This document shows positions 8,885-18,238 of a stretch of 49,419 bases of DNA, piece by piece. The DNA comes from Oscillospiraceae bacterium (GTDB taxonomy: Bacteria; Bacillota; Clostridia; Oscillospirales; Oscillospiraceae). The stretch covers positions 1 to 49,419 of the forward strand of contig JAFVZT010000012.1 in the NCBI GenBank assembly GCA_017508045.1, written 5' to 3'. The translations under genes and the position numbers were made by a program. The notes under the pieces are model-generated. The model saw only the letters and a list, made by a program, of their open reading frames with translations. It made no database searches and was not told the origin of the DNA. How positions within the stretch are numbered: position 1 is the stretch's first letter; every line of letters begins with the position of its first letter.

Positions 8885-10336
8885 TTATTTCCTCGTTTCC
8901 TCCAAATACGCCGCAACCACTTCCCGTTCGTCCAAGTGGTGCTTAATGCCATGGATTTCCTGATATGTTTCATGACCCTTACCGGCCAATACAATTATAT
9001 CATTTTTTTGCGCAATGTCCATAGCCTGTCTGATCGCTTGGGGTCGATTTTCAATAACTTCATAATTTTTCTTATTGGAGTCCACACCTTTAAGGATGTC
9101 TTCAATAATCGCCATCGGCGCTTCCGTGCGGGGATTGTCGGAGGTAATAATAGCATAATCGGCAATATCTACACCGATTTTACCCATAATCGGTCGTTTT
9201 ATGGGATCGCGGTCACCGCCGCAGCCAAACACCGCGATCAGTCTGCCTTTGCAAAAACCACGGACAGAGCTGAGAACATTTTCCAATCCGTCGGGGGTGT
9301 GGGCATAGTCGATTAAGACGGTATAGGGCTTTCCGGGTGTCGGCACAACCTCTACCCTGCCCTTTACGCCCTTTGCCGTTTTCAATGCTTCGGCAGCTTC
9401 TTTCAGGGAAATTCCCAATTGGCGCGCTATACCCAATACCGTTAAGGCATTATATACTGTAAACCTTCCTGGAATTGGAAGCCTTACCCGCGCACTATCT
9501 TCGTCGCAAACCGCCTTAAAGGATATTCCGTCAGATAATAGCTCCAAATCTGTTGCATATAAGTCAGCAACACCCTTTGCTGAAGTTGTTAAAACAGTCT
9601 TATCCGTCTTGGCACATATTCTTGCAAACCAAGCATCGTCCATATTCGCAACGCATTTGTCGCTGCGGCAGAAAAGCTCCGCCTTGGTATCGCAATAATT
9701 TTCCATAGTCTTATGAAAATCCAAATGGTCCTCTGTCAGATTGGTAAACGCCGCGACATGAAAATGCACGCCCCCAACTCGTTCCAAGGCAATTGCGTGG
9801 GAGGAAACCTCCATAATTACATGGCTGCAGCCTTCATCCCGCATACGGGCAAACAGCGCCTGTAGGTCTAAGCTTTCCGGGGTAGTGCGTTCTGTTGGAA
9901 CAACCTCTGCACCAATCAAATTCTCCATTGTGCCGATGAGGCCTACCTTGGCGCCCCGGGTTGTCTCTAAAATATGCTTTAGAATGAGCGTAGACGACGT
10001 TTTTCCGTTGGTGCCTGTGATGCCGATTAAGGTCATAACCTCCGCCGGATTTCCATAGTAATTGCTTCCGATAAGCGCAAGAGCCAATCGGTCAGAAGCA
10101 ACCAGAATATACGGCACATCCCCATCGGGTTTTTTCGCAGTAACCACAGCCACCGCACCCTTTTCCAAGGCCATCGGAATATACTGATTTCCGTCCGTTA
10201 CAAAGCCGGAAACTGCTACAAACAGGCTGCCCGGCGTTACCTTTCGGGAATCATAGTTGACAGCTGTAATTTCTGTCTCCAAATCCGCCCAGTATTGAAT
10301 AACATCTACGCCCTTCAGCAAATCTTTTAATTTCAT
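8885..10336 (-). CDS. murE: UDP-MurNAc-tripeptide synthetase MurE, meso-DAP type
   Basis: 483 residues. MurE adds the third residue of the stem peptide. Seen: the P-loop GITGTNGKTSSTL (near residue 108), TTPESLDLQ, EVSSHAIALERV, and the DNPR motif at TSDNPRTE, which in this family marks selection of meso-diaminopimelate rather than L-lysine. The ATG at 10336 (MKLKDLL) follows AAGGAG by 6 nt and is preferred over the in-frame start 21 bp upstream. Confidence 0.96.
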   Translation of the reverse strand: MKLKDLLKGVDVIQYWADLETEITAVNYDSRKVTPGSLFVAVSGFVTDGNQYIPMALEKGAVAVVTAKKPDGDVPYILVASDRLALALIGSNYYGNPAEVMTLIGITGTNGKTSSTLILKHILETTRGAKVGLIGTMENLIGAEVVPTERTTPESLDLQALFARMRDEGCSHVIMEVSSHAIALERVGGVHFHVAAFTNLTEDHLDFHKTMENYCDTKAELFCRSDKCVANMDDAWFARICAKTDKTVLTTSAKGVADLYATDLELLSDGISFKAVCDEDSARVRLPIPGRFTVYNALTVLGIARQLGISLKEAAEALKTAKGVKGRVEVVPTPGKPYTVLIDYAHTPDGLENVLSSVRGFCKGRLIAVFGCGGDRDPIKRPIMGKIGVDIADYAIITSDNPRTEAPMAIIEDILKGVDSNKKNYEVIENRPQAIRQAMDIAQKNDIIVLAGKGHETYQEIHGIKHHLDEREVVAAYLEETRK

Positions 10337-10357
10337 AGGTGTCTCCTTAAGCAACAT

Positions 10358-12691
10358 TTAATGTGCCTTGGTGTCTGAAAATTGTACTTCTATGGTTGTA
10401 CCCATTTCTACCAAAGTATCCTTGGGAATGGATTGGGCTGTTGCAACCACATTGGGCGACAGCTCGGTATTTCCCAGTATCCGAATATACAAGCCAAGTG
10501 TGCCTGCCAAATCATGCGCCTGTTGTTGTGTCATATCATTAAAATCCGGAACCTTCACCGTTTCTTGTTCCGGGGTTTCCCCCATATACAAAATCACCTG
10601 ACTGTCGCCGGGTACGGATTGCCCTGTGCCGGGAAGCTGAGAGGTTACAGTTTCTCCGGTACCGCGAACAACGCAAGACAACCCCTGCTCCTTTAAAAGC
10701 TTTTCTGCCTGCTTCCGGGTCAGTCCGGTCATATCCTCCAGCACGATTATTTTACCAGCAGCATCCTGCTGAGTATAGTTTGTCTTGACTCCCAAATACG
10801 GCAGAATATCTGACATCACTGCGCCTACAGTGGGCGCTGCCATAACACCGCCGGAAATATAGATACCGGTAGACCGCGAGGGTGTATCCAAGGCTACTAA
10901 TACAATATACTCCGGATTGTCCATTGGCGCAATACCCACAAATGATACGATTTTGTCCAACACACGCTGACCATTTCCGTCAAAAACATCAATTTTTTCG
11001 CTGGTTCCGGTCTTACCCCCAATGGCGTATCCCGAAACCTTGGCATTTTTGGCAGTGCCTTCCACAACAACGGATTCTATCAGGCTACACATCGTTTTGG
11101 ATGTCTCCGGGCTGATAACCTGCCGCACAACGGTGGGTTCTTGCTTTAATACAGTGTTGCCCTCGGCGTCAATCACCTCTGATACAATATACGGCTCCAT
11201 AAGATTGCCGCCATTGACCACCGCACTGATGGCCCGCACCAACTGCAATGGTGTAATTTTAAAGGTCTGACCGAAGGAACCGGAGGTCAAGGACGCTGTG
11301 CCCCATTTATTTGTATCTGTGACCAGCGCTTTATCGAAGAAGACACCTTTGCTCTCTCCCGCCAAATCCACACCAGTTTTTTCCAATATTCCAAAGCGTT
11401 GAACGTAATCGTAAAACCGGTCGCCGCCTATTTTTAGTGCAATATGGGCGAACGCAATATTACAGGAATTTTGTAGCGCCTGGGGTGTCTTCTCCGAGCC
11501 GTGGCCGGTAGAACGCCAGCAGTGCAGTCGTTGAGAACGGCCGGGTATTTGTTCTGATCCGGAACAATGAAAGCCGGTATTTAAGTCGATCGCTCCGCAA
11601 TCCAGCGCAGCTGCCATAGTCAGCACCTTAAAGGTAGACCCGGGCTCGTAGCCATCGGATATCACACGGTTCCGCCACTGCTTCAGCCGTGCCGCTGTCA
11701 AAGATTCCTGATATGCCGCTTTTCCATCTGTATAGGCTTGGCTGTTTTCTGGGTTCATCAAATAACTAAGCCGCATCTGCTCCAATGCGTAGGCTGTTTC
11801 CGGGTCAGCTATTTCTGTATACTGATTTGGATCATAGCTCCCCAGAGTTGCCATTGCCAGAATTTCTCCGGTATTCACATTCATCACAATGCCGAATGCA
11901 CCGTTTTGAACATCATAGCGGGCAATTGCCGTTTCCATCTGCTTCTCAAGACACGCCTGCACGGTTGCGTCAAGGGTCAAGATCACACTGCAGCCCTTTT
12001 GGGATTCCACATATTTTTCATAGGAAAAGGGCATATCCATTTCGTTATTACCCTTTGTTGTAATAACCTTTCCAACACTGCCCTCTAAATAGCTATTGTA
12101 TGACGCTTCAATCCCCTCAGAACCAGTATTGGAGGCATTGGTAAAACCGATAACCTGCGCTGCCAGAGAGCCATAGGGATAGTATCTTTGGGAATTTGGC
12201 TCCAAATGGATACCGGATATGTTATTTGTGTTGATATAGGTGCGAATTTTAGCCGCAGTTTCCTCATCCACCCGGGACGCTATCTGCTTGTACCGCTTTG
12301 TAATATCCCTTCCCTGCTCAGCAATCCAGGCAGGGTCTAGGTTTAAAATCGTTCCAAGAGTCTTCCCGATACCCTCCAGGTCTGCTTTGGACTGTTTCAG
12401 TTCGTGAGGGTCCAGATATACATTCTCCACAGTTTTTGAAGCAGCAAGAATGTTCATATTGCGATCGTAGATTTCTCCCCGATCTGCCGTAACCCGTGTA
12501 GTACGAGTCTGATTTCGCAATGCAAGATTTGAATAGTATTCAAAGTCCGTAATCATTAGGTTATACAGACGAAAGATCACGGGGATAAATGCCGTGATGC
12601 CCAACACAAGACTGATTATAATAATTCTTTTGTGCTGTCCAGTATCCCCACGAACACGCTGATATTTTTTGCCGGACGGCTTTCTTTGCAT
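10358..12691 (-). CDS. ftsI: Class B penicillin-binding protein with two PASTA domains (FtsI/PbpB/SpoVD type)
   Basis: 777 residues. A septal D,D-transpeptidase: one N-terminal membrane helix (about 24-46), a PBP dimer domain, then the transpeptidase with GSTFKV (nucleophile Ser and Lys), SCNIAF (SxN) and GGKTGTSEK (KTG). Two PASTA domains close the protein (from about residue 645 and 712), as in B. subtilis PbpB. It is the probable partner of the SEDS protein FtsW of the same operon. The vegetative FtsI role is inferred from the dcw position; SpoVD is the alternative. The Shine-Dalgarno is weak (GGAAAGG, about 11 nt upstream). Confidence 0.92.
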   Translation of the reverse strand: MQRKPSGKKYQRVRGDTGQHKRIIIISLVLGITAFIPVIFRLYNLMITDFEYYSNLALRNQTRTTRVTADRGEIYDRNMNILAASKTVENVYLDPHELKQSKADLEGIGKTLGTILNLDPAWIAEQGRDITKRYKQIASRVDEETAAKIRTYINTNNISGIHLEPNSQRYYPYGSLAAQVIGFTNASNTGSEGIEASYNSYLEGSVGKVITTKGNNEMDMPFSYEKYVESQKGCSVILTLDATVQACLEKQMETAIARYDVQNGAFGIVMNVNTGEILAMATLGSYDPNQYTEIADPETAYALEQMRLSYLMNPENSQAYTDGKAAYQESLTAARLKQWRNRVISDGYEPGSTFKVLTMAAALDCGAIDLNTGFHCSGSEQIPGRSQRLHCWRSTGHGSEKTPQALQNSCNIAFAHIALKIGGDRFYDYVQRFGILEKTGVDLAGESKGVFFDKALVTDTNKWGTASLTSGSFGQTFKITPLQLVRAISAVVNGGNLMEPYIVSEVIDAEGNTVLKQEPTVVRQVISPETSKTMCSLIESVVVEGTAKNAKVSGYAIGGKTGTSEKIDVFDGNGQRVLDKIVSFVGIAPMDNPEYIVLVALDTPSRSTGIYISGGVMAAPTVGAVMSDILPYLGVKTNYTQQDAAGKIIVLEDMTGLTRKQAEKLLKEQGLSCVVRGTGETVTSQLPGTGQSVPGDSQVILYMGETPEQETVKVPDFNDMTQQQAHDLAGTLGLYIRILGNTELSPNVVATAQSIPKDTLVEMGTTIEVQFSDTKAH

Positions 12692-12724
12692 ATCATCCCG
12701 ACCTTTCCATAGCCCTCTAGTTTG

Positions 12725-12761
12725 GCAATGGGCAGCAAGGGAACCCCTCGCCGCCCATTGC
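12725..12761 (-). other. Long hairpin between ftsL and ftsI without T-run
   Basis: The 104-bp gap between two dcw genes holds an almost complete inverted repeat. GCAATGGGCGGC pairs with GCTGCCCATTGC (one G-T pair), the stem continues through AGGG/CCCT and is capped by GTT. No T-run follows, so it is not a standard terminator; an RNA-processing or stability element is possible. Confidence 0.75.
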
Positions 12762-12795
12762 AGCTGCTATTTAAGTCTATTGGTCGGAACAAGCT

Positions 12796-13260
12796 TTATG
12801 CAAACAAACCTGTTAAGAATATGTACAGTCGCTCCCACGCACCCGGCTCTTCCTCGGTTTGTGCTTCAGGTACACGGATTGTAATGTGCTGAACCTGCTC
12901 CTTGGGTACCAAGCCCAATGCCAAAGCTGTACGCTGGATTTCCTCCAAATCATAGCCTTGGCTGAATGTCTGCTCCAAGGATACCTTTTCCTCCTGCAGA
13001 GCTTCTACGTATTCAGTCATCGTCTGCAGTTCCTTGCGGGAGTTATTTAACTGCACTACGCCCACTGTCATCAGCACGAGCATAACTGCAGCCATAACAA
13101 TACCCATAATCGCTACCGGATCAATGGCAATTACCAGCCTCTTGTGCTTCTTTACCTTGGGAAGCTTTATTGTTTTTAGAGGTGCAACAGGATTCACCTG
13201 CTTTGCTGCACTGCCGTCAGTATAAAAACGCACATACTGTACATCGAATTGCCGTGCCAT
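12796..13260 (-). CDS. ftsL: FtsL-like septum protein
   Basis: 154 residues. A short basic cytoplasmic N-terminus (1-45), one membrane helix (about 46-70, MGIVMAAVMLVLMTVGVVQL), then a coiled-coil-like segment (about 72-105, with LQTMTEYVEALQEEKVSLE) and a short tail. Topology, size and place between rsmH and ftsI fit FtsL, whose sequence is poorly conserved, so the name rests mainly on context. It would bridge FtsQ and FtsW/FtsI at the septum. Confidence 0.8.
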   Translation of the reverse strand: MARQFDVQYVRFYTDGSAAKQVNPVAPLKTIKLPKVKKHKRLVIAIDPVAIMGIVMAAVMLVLMTVGVVQLNNSRKELQTMTEYVEALQEEKVSLEQTFSQGYDLEEIQRTALALGLVPKEQVQHITIRVPEAQTEEEPGAWERLYIFLTGLFA

Positions 13261-13284
13261 CGTATCGCTTCCCTTCTTAGTAAT

Positions 13285-14220
13285 TTATAATTTCTCACAA
13301 ACCCGAAGCTTTGCACTCCGGGAACGGGGGTTTTCTTCCAGTTCCTTCTCACCGGCCACAATCGGCTTGCGGCTGATGAGCTTAACCTGCGGTTTCTTTC
13401 CGCAAACACATACCGGAAATTCCGGGGGGCAGGTGCATCCCTTTGCCGCTGCGGCCATCGCTGTTTTTACAATTCGATCCTCAAGAGAATGGAATGTAAT
13501 AACCGCCAGTCGTCCGCCGGGATTTAATAGGGGGATCGCATCCTTCATTACCTTCTCTACCGCACCAAGCTCATCATTTACGGCAATGCGTATTGCTTGA
13601 AAGCTTCGTTTTGCCGGATGCTGCTTTTCGCGCAATGCTACCGGCGGCATTGCCCCACGGATAATATCCACAAGCTCCAGGGTTGTTTTTATCGCCTTTT
13701 CTTCTCTGCGGCGGCAGATTGCCGACGCAATCTGCGGCGCATAGCGTTCCTCACCATAATCATATAATATGCGGCGAAGCTCCTCGTATGACCACGTGTT
13801 AACCACAATTTCCGCGTTCAGCGCATCCTGTACGTTCATACGCATATCCAGCGGTGCGTCTGCCATATAAGAAAAGCCTCGATTGCCGTCATCCAGCTGT
13901 GGAGAAGAGACACCCAAATCCAGCAAAATCCCATCTGCGCCAGAAATATTTTCCCGCCGGAGTACATCCTTAATTTCCGAAAAATTGGAATGCACCAAGG
14001 TAACCTTACTCTGATAGGGCTCCAAACGCTTCCAGGCCGCCGCCAAGGCAACCGTATCCCGGTCAATGCCAATCAGTCGGCCGGTGGTTAATCGGGCCGC
14101 TATTTGGCTGGAATGACCGGCTCCGCCTAAGGTGCCGTCTACATAAATGCCGTTGGGCTTAATATTCAGTCCCGCAAGACACTCCTGTAAAAGGACAGAC
14201 ACATGATAAAACTCACTCAT
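13285..14220 (-). CDS. rsmH: 16S rRNA m4C1402 methyltransferase RsmH (MraW)
   Basis: 311 residues. It N4-methylates C1402 in the decoding centre of 16S rRNA. The SAM motif is YVDGTLGGAGHS (near residue 26), with IGIDRD, LDLGVSSPQLDD and a C-terminal VITFHSLEDRIVK. Its start overlaps the mraZ stop as ATGA (4 bp). mraZ-rsmH at the head of dcw is the standard order. Confidence 0.97.
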   Translation of the reverse strand: MSEFYHVSVLLQECLAGLNIKPNGIYVDGTLGGAGHSSQIAARLTTGRLIGIDRDTVALAAAWKRLEPYQSKVTLVHSNFSEIKDVLRRENISGADGILLDLGVSSPQLDDGNRGFSYMADAPLDMRMNVQDALNAEIVVNTWSYEELRRILYDYGEERYAPQIASAICRRREEKAIKTTLELVDIIRGAMPPVALREKQHPAKRSFQAIRIAVNDELGAVEKVMKDAIPLLNPGGRLAVITFHSLEDRIVKTAMAAAAKGCTCPPEFPVCVCGKKPQVKLISRKPIVAGEKELEENPRSRSAKLRVCEKL

Positions 14221-14654
14221 AGACCTATGGCCTCCAGAGAAGCCAGCAGTTTTTCGGGAGTGAGATTTTCGGCTTCAAATTCTGCGAAGGCCTTGGCATC
14301 CCAAATTTCCGCCTGCCCTGCTCTGCCGACAATCATCACATCTTTTCCAATACCGGCATAGTCCAGCAAAAATTGTGTCAACGAAAAACGAAACTGTTTA
14401 TCCGGACTGCACTGATTTGCATTCATAAAAATCAAGCTGGTAGCAGCTGAGCGCTGAGAAATAGGCAGGGCGTTATAGTTTTGCACCAAGGTTTCCCAAT
14501 CCTGAGCAGTATAGATCGTCAAGCAGCTGCGACCGCAGTTAACGCCAAGGGTTACATAAAAGTCACCATCCAATTCTGCCCGCAGCTTTGCAGGGACGAA
14601 CAGGCGGTTCTTATCATCCAATTTTGCAGGGTATTTACCGATCACAGCGCTCAC
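14217..14654 (-). CDS. mraZ: Transcriptional regulator MraZ
   Basis: 145 residues with two SpoVT/AbrB-like halves; the DDKNRLFVPAKLR motif (near residue 12) is the family signature. MraZ binds short repeats in front of its own operon and represses dcw in the bacteria where this has been tested. The frame opens with GTG at 14654, but a second GTG at 14645 gives M-I-G-K-Y, closer to the usual MraZ N-terminus, and better spacing to AGGTGAG; that may be the true start. Four operator-like repeats lie just upstream. Confidence 0.93.
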   Translation of the reverse strand: MSAVIGKYPAKLDDKNRLFVPAKLRAELDGDFYVTLGVNCGRSCLTIYTAQDWETLVQNYNALPISQRSAATSLIFMNANQCSPDKQFRFSLTQFLLDYAGIGKDVMIVGRAGQAEIWDAKAFAEFEAENLTPEKLLASLEAIGL

Positions 14655-14656
14655 CT

Positions 14657-14697
14657 CACTCCATTTAGCTCCACTTTGCTACCATTTTGCTCCCTTT
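14657..14697 (-). promoter_or_regulatory. MraZ operator: four tandem repeats
   Basis: Reading the minus strand, four units follow one another every 10-11 bp: AAAGGGAGC, AAAATGGTAGC, AAAGTGGAGC and TAAATGGAGTG (plus positions 14689-14697, 14678-14688, 14668-14677, 14657-14667). The AAAGTGG-type unit in tandem at one helical turn is the known MraZ recognition pattern. They lie between the -10 box and the mraZ start; the last one overlaps the Shine-Dalgarno region, so binding would block early transcription of the dcw operon. Confidence 0.85.
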
Positions 14698-14703
14698 AGT
14701 GAC

Positions 14704-14732
14704 AGTATAACGGATCGTTTCTCAAAAATCAA
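14704..14732 (-). promoter_or_regulatory. dcw operon promoter (PmraZ)
   Basis: TTGATT (14727-14732) and TATACT (14704-14709) stand 17 bp apart on the minus strand, with an A/T-rich upstream region. The start would fall near 14697, at the first MraZ repeat. Confidence 0.8.
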
Positions 14733-14752
14733 TATTTTTTATCACTTTTTTC

Positions 14753-14782
14753 TAAAAATTTTCACAAAAAACCGTGAAAAAA
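14753..14782 (-). terminator. Weak intrinsic terminator after clpC
   Basis: On the minus strand TTTTCAC pairs with GTGAAAA (7 bp, 8-nt loop) and is followed by TTTTT. The stem is AT-rich, so efficiency is uncertain, but it lies between the clpC stop and the dcw promoter. Confidence 0.5.
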
Positions 14783-14807
14783 CGAATTTTAGAACAGCTG
14801 TTCGATA

Positions 14808-17132
14808 TTAATTGTAGAAATGCAGTACATTTTCTTCTAAACAGGCACTAATTGTTTCCGGTTTCTTGGCGCATTGCAGCAAATACACCGAAAGAGGCGC
14901 CTCTACCTGCTCCCGGACAATGCGTCGAAGCTGCCTTGCCCCATCCTTCTTCCCTGCAATGCGTCCCAGCTTCCCTGCAAGTTCCTCCGGCAGGTGCAGC
15001 TGCATACCGTTTGCCGCAACACGCTGCTTAAGCTGCTGCAAATATTTTTCAGCAATTTTCTCCATTGCCGCTTCTTTTAATGGTGCAAAGTTGACCACAG
15101 CATCCAATCTGCCTAAAAATTCCGGTGTAAACCGCTGGCGAAGCAGTGTATCGGTCTCTCCGGCCCGACCGGTGGGGTTAAAGCCTAAACCATCTCCTTT
15201 GAGTTCACCGCCAATATTGGTAGTCATTACAACAATGGCATTTTTAAAGCTGACACACCTTCCGGTAGAATCTGTTAAGACGCCCTCTTCCATAATCTGC
15301 AGCAAAATGCCCGCCACATCCGGATGCGCCTTTTCCAGTTCATCAAATAATATCAGGCAATAGGGTCTGCGTCTGACCGACTCCGTCAGCTTGCCGCCGT
15401 CCTCGTATCCCACATAACCGGGAGGGGCGCCGATTAGACGCGCAACAGACTGTTTTTCCATATACTCTGTCATATCCAGCCGTATTATGGCCTCTTTACT
15501 GCCATACAACTCCTGTGCCAGTGCCCGGCACAATTCTGTTTTGCCCACGCCGGTTGGTCCGGAAAATAAAAGGCTTGCCACCGGCCTGTTTTCATCCCGG
15601 AAACCGGACAAGCCCTGACGTAAAATTCGCGCCACCTGGCCAACAGCCTCGGGCTGACCAATTACGTGCTTTTGCAGAAGCTCCTCCAGCTGCAGAAGCT
15701 GCTCCCGTTCATCTGCTGTTAAGCGCCCGGTGGGAATCCCGGTTCTGGCACTGACTGCCCAGGCAATATCCTCACCGCTTACAACCCTGCTGCGGCGTAT
15801 CTCTGCCGGCCGCGACGCCATTCGCTGCATTTTATCCCGCAGCTGGGCGGCCTTTTCAAAACGCCCCTCCCGAACCGCCTCCTGCAGCTCCGCTTCCAAT
15901 TCCTTTCTTGCACCGGTTTTGCCGGCACACATTTCCTCCATCCTGGCGTGGGCTGCGCCCTCGTCCAGTAAGTCAATTGCCTTATCCGGCAGGTATAAAT
16001 CCGGTAGGTATCGTACAGAAAGGCGTATCGCCTCCTTCATGGCCTCCTCGTGGATGCGCAAATGGTGATGCCGTTCCAGTCCCGGCTTTAACCCGCGAAG
16101 AATTGCCATAGTTGCCTCTTGCGTCGGCTCCTCCACAATAACGGGGCGAAAACGCCGTTCCAGCGCAGGATCTTTTTCAATATACTTGCGATACTCCGTA
16201 AGAGTTGTAGCCCCAAGCATTTGCAGCTCGCCCCGTCCCAGAGCCGGCTTAAAAATGTTGGAAGCATCGATTGCGCCTTCTGCTGCACCGGCACCAACAA
16301 TAGTGTGCATTTCATCCACGAACAAAATGACATCCGCGCTGCGCTTAATTTCTTCCAGAAGATCCCGCAAACGTTCCTCAAATTCACCGCGATACTTTGT
16401 TCCGGCAACCAAATTAGCCATATTAAGGCATACCAGCCGCTTGTCTTTTAGCTGCAGCGGTACATTCCCAACTGCCATTCTCTGAGCAAGCCCCTCTGCA
16501 ATTGCTGTCTTGCCCACTCCCGGCTCCCCTATAAGTGCAGGATTATTTTTATTTTTACGGCACAAAATCCCGATTACCGTTTCAATTTCCCGATCTCTGC
16601 CGATTACAGGCTCCATAGACACTGCCTTTAACAGTAAGTCCTCACTGAATTGTTCCAAAAGCTTCGTGTTAACCGCCTCCTTAACGCGTTTATATGGTGC
16701 TGTCGTTTCCCGTTGTAAATATTCCACGGTATGACTAAATAAACCTTCCACATCTACACTGCTCAGGATTAACAGCTCTTTGGCAGCTGTTTTTTCCATG
16801 CGCAGCAGAGATATAAGAATATGAACACACCTTAACTGACGATGTCCAAATTGTCGCGCCTCATTTCCTGCTCCCCGCAATATTCGACGCGCCTGCCCGG
16901 AAAAGCCTTGGGGTAACGGTAACCCCGGCGTCCCCATACCGTACAGCACCATTGCCATATTCTGTGCGATTGCAAATTCAAATCCCGCGCCACGAAGCAG
17001 CTGACCCGCAAGACCGCAATCCTGAGCCAACGCCAAGAGTAAATGAACACTGCCAACATAGCTGTGACCCATTCTTCGTGCAACAGCTCCGGCAGACAAA
17101 ATCAATCCCTGAGCATCTGTTTCATACTGCAT
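14808..17132 (-). CDS. clpC: AAA+ unfoldase ClpC
   Basis: 774 residues. An Hsp100 unfoldase that feeds proteins to ClpP. It has a double Clp-N domain (1-140), a first ATPase with [13 protein letters not shown] (near residue 202) and VDEMH, a UVR-like helical insert ([20 protein letters not shown], near 425), and a second ATPase with [10 protein letters not shown] (near 525) and LFDELEKAH, followed by the D2-small domain. The UVR segment marks ClpC rather than ClpB. It stands alone: ctsR, mcsA and mcsB, often linked to clpC, are not present, and no clear CtsR operator is seen upstream. GGAGGAGG precedes the ATG. Confidence 0.93.
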   Translation of the reverse strand: MQYETDAQGLILSAGAVARRMGHSYVGSVHLLLALAQDCGLAGQLLRGAGFEFAIAQNMAMVLYGMGTPGLPLPQGFSGQARRILRGAGNEARQFGHRQLRCVHILISLLRMEKTAAKELLILSSVDVEGLFSHTVEYLQRETTAPYKRVKEAVNTKLLEQFSEDLLLKAVSMEPVIGRDREIETVIGILCRKNKNNPALIGEPGVGKTAIAEGLAQRMAVGNVPLQLKDKRLVCLNMANLVAGTKYRGEFEERLRDLLEEIKRSADVILFVDEMHTIVGAGAAEGAIDASNIFKPALGRGELQMLGATTLTEYRKYIEKDPALERRFRPVIVEEPTQEATMAILRGLKPGLERHHHLRIHEEAMKEAIRLSVRYLPDLYLPDKAIDLLDEGAAHARMEEMCAGKTGARKELEAELQEAVREGRFEKAAQLRDKMQRMASRPAEIRRSRVVSGEDIAWAVSARTGIPTGRLTADEREQLLQLEELLQKHVIGQPEAVGQVARILRQGLSGFRDENRPVASLLFSGPTGVGKTELCRALAQELYGSKEAIIRLDMTEYMEKQSVARLIGAPPGYVGYEDGGKLTESVRRRPYCLILFDELEKAHPDVAGILLQIMEEGVLTDSTGRCVSFKNAIVVMTTNIGGELKGDGLGFNPTGRAGETDTLLRQRFTPEFLGRLDAVVNFAPLKEAAMEKIAEKYLQQLKQRVAANGMQLHLPEELAGKLGRIAGKKDGARQLRRIVREQVEAPLSVYLLQCAKKPETISACLEENVLHFYN

Positions 17133-17201
17133 ACGCCTCCTCCTTTATCCAAAAATTTTTCCCTTATGACGGAAAAATATACACATCCATAAAAAAAGGA
17201 A

Positions 17202-17229
17202 TTGCAATTTTAAAAATCCATGTTAGAAT
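17202..17229 (+). promoter_or_regulatory. Promoter of the ferredoxin gene
   Basis: TTGCAA (17202-17207) and TAGAAT (17224-17229), 16 bp apart, lie about 55 bp upstream of the ferredoxin ATG. It is the only good plus-strand promoter in the divergent clpC-ferredoxin gap. Confidence 0.6.
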
Positions 17230-17283
17230 AAAGGTGCATCCGGTTACGGTTGCACGAAATTACTTATTATTGGAGGGAAAATC

Positions 17284-17454
17284 ATGGCTTATAAGATTAC
17301 TGACGCTTGCGTCAAGTGTGGTAGCTGCGCAGACAACTGCCCTGTCGACGCTATCTCTGAGGGTGACGAGCAGTATGTCATCGACGCCGATATCTGCGTA
17401 AGCTGCGGCACTTGTGTTGACAACTGCCCGGTTGAAGCGATCGTAGAAGATTGA
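17284..17454 (+). CDS. 2[4Fe-4S] ferredoxin
   Basis: A 56-residue protein with two complete cluster motifs, CVKCGSCADNCP and CVSCGTCVDNCP, in the classic clostridial ferredoxin layout (MAYKITDAC at the start, VEAIVED at the end). It is a soluble low-potential electron carrier for fermentative enzymes such as pyruvate:ferredoxin oxidoreductase and hydrogenases. TTGGAGGGA precedes the ATG. It has its own promoter and a strong terminator, so it is mainly monocistronic. Confidence 0.97.
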   Translation: MAYKITDACVKCGSCADNCPVDAISEGDEQYVIDADICVSCGTCVDNCPVEAIVED

Positions 17455-17470
17455 TTCTCCGATTCTGCAG

Positions 17471-17512
17471 TCTGCCTGCGCAGCCGGTTTTCCGGTACGC
17501 AGGCAGATTTTT
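17471..17512 (+). terminator. Terminator after ferredoxin
   Basis: TCTGCCTGCG (17471-17480) pairs with CGCAGGCAGA (17498-17507); an inner CCGG-TTTT-CCGG extends the hairpin, and TTTTT follows. The next gene starts 26 bp later with no room for a full promoter, so trmN6 and rsmI may depend on read-through. Confidence 0.88.
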
Positions 17513-17537
17513 ATACATCCCATAGGAGAATGCCTAT

Positions 17538-18227
17538 ATGGAACAACTGCATAACGGCTATACACTGGAATTATCCGAGGGCGCTTTCCCCTTAAGTACC
17601 GACTCTATTGCCCTTGCCGATTTTGTAAAGCTTAAGCCAAGGGCTTCCGTTTTAGATTTAGGCGCAGGCTGTGGCACATTGGGACTTTTATTATGCGCAA
17701 AAGATAGCACTTGCCGAATTACCGGCATAGAAATCGACCCTTTTGCCCATGATATGGTATTAAAAAACGCAGCTGCAAATGGATTGGGTAACCGTTTAAA
17801 TAGTATATGCGCAGACCTTACCAGCATCCACTCCCTTATAAAAGCCGGTAGCTTTTCCTGCTGTATTTCTAATCCCCCCTACTTTTCCGGCGGACCGGAA
17901 AGTAAAACATTGTCCTTTGCCCGCAGAGACGACCTGTGCAGTATGGAAGCGCTTATTTCCGGCGCCGCATGGGGACTGAAATACGGAGGAGATTTTTTTC
18001 TTGTTCACCGTCCGGAACGACTTGCCGAAATATTTTCCATTTCCTGCAAGCACAAATTGGAGCCGAAAAGGCTTCGCCTGCTGCGGCATAATCTGTCCGG
18101 TCCTGTTAGTCTTGTGCTGATTCAATGCAGAAAAGGCGCAAGCCCCGGTCTTATCTGGGAGGAAAAAGCGCTTTACAATTCTGATAATCAACCAACTGAG
18201 TACTATCGCAGGTTATATCATTTATAG
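17538..18227 (+). CDS. TrmN6-like tRNA (adenine-N6) methyltransferase (YabB)
   Basis: 229 residues. A Rossmann methyltransferase with VLDLGAGCGTLGLLL (near residue 39), GIEIDP and the NPPY catalytic motif at CISNPPYF (near 110), which marks N6-adenine or related base methylation. The same pair, yabB-like followed by rsmI, is found in many Firmicutes, supporting the tRNA1-Val A37 N6-methyltransferase name; the exact target is inferred. It is 11 bp from rsmI, with AGGAG before its own start. Confidence 0.85.
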   Translation: MEQLHNGYTLELSEGAFPLSTDSIALADFVKLKPRASVLDLGAGCGTLGLLLCAKDSTCRITGIEIDPFAHDMVLKNAAANGLGNRLNSICADLTSIHSLIKAGSFSCCISNPPYFSGGPESKTLSFARRDDLCSMEALISGAAWGLKYGGDFFLVHRPERLAEIFSISCKHKLEPKRLRLLRHNLSGPVSLVLIQCRKGASPGLIWEEKALYNSDNQPTEYYRRLYHL

Positions 18228-18238
18228 GAGGAAGGCAT

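Noticed and set aside
14792-14803. GAACAGCTGTTC palindrome, similar to a LexA/SOS box
   Set aside because: It lies just after the clpC stop and about 60 bp upstream of the -35 box of the dcw promoter, not in an operator position, and the inner bases do not fit the Firmicutes LexA consensus fully.
17133-17283. CtsR or CIRCE operator in front of clpC
   Set aside because: No GGTCAAA direct repeat and no TTAGCACTC inverted repeat in the divergent gap; also no clear clpC promoter could be fixed.
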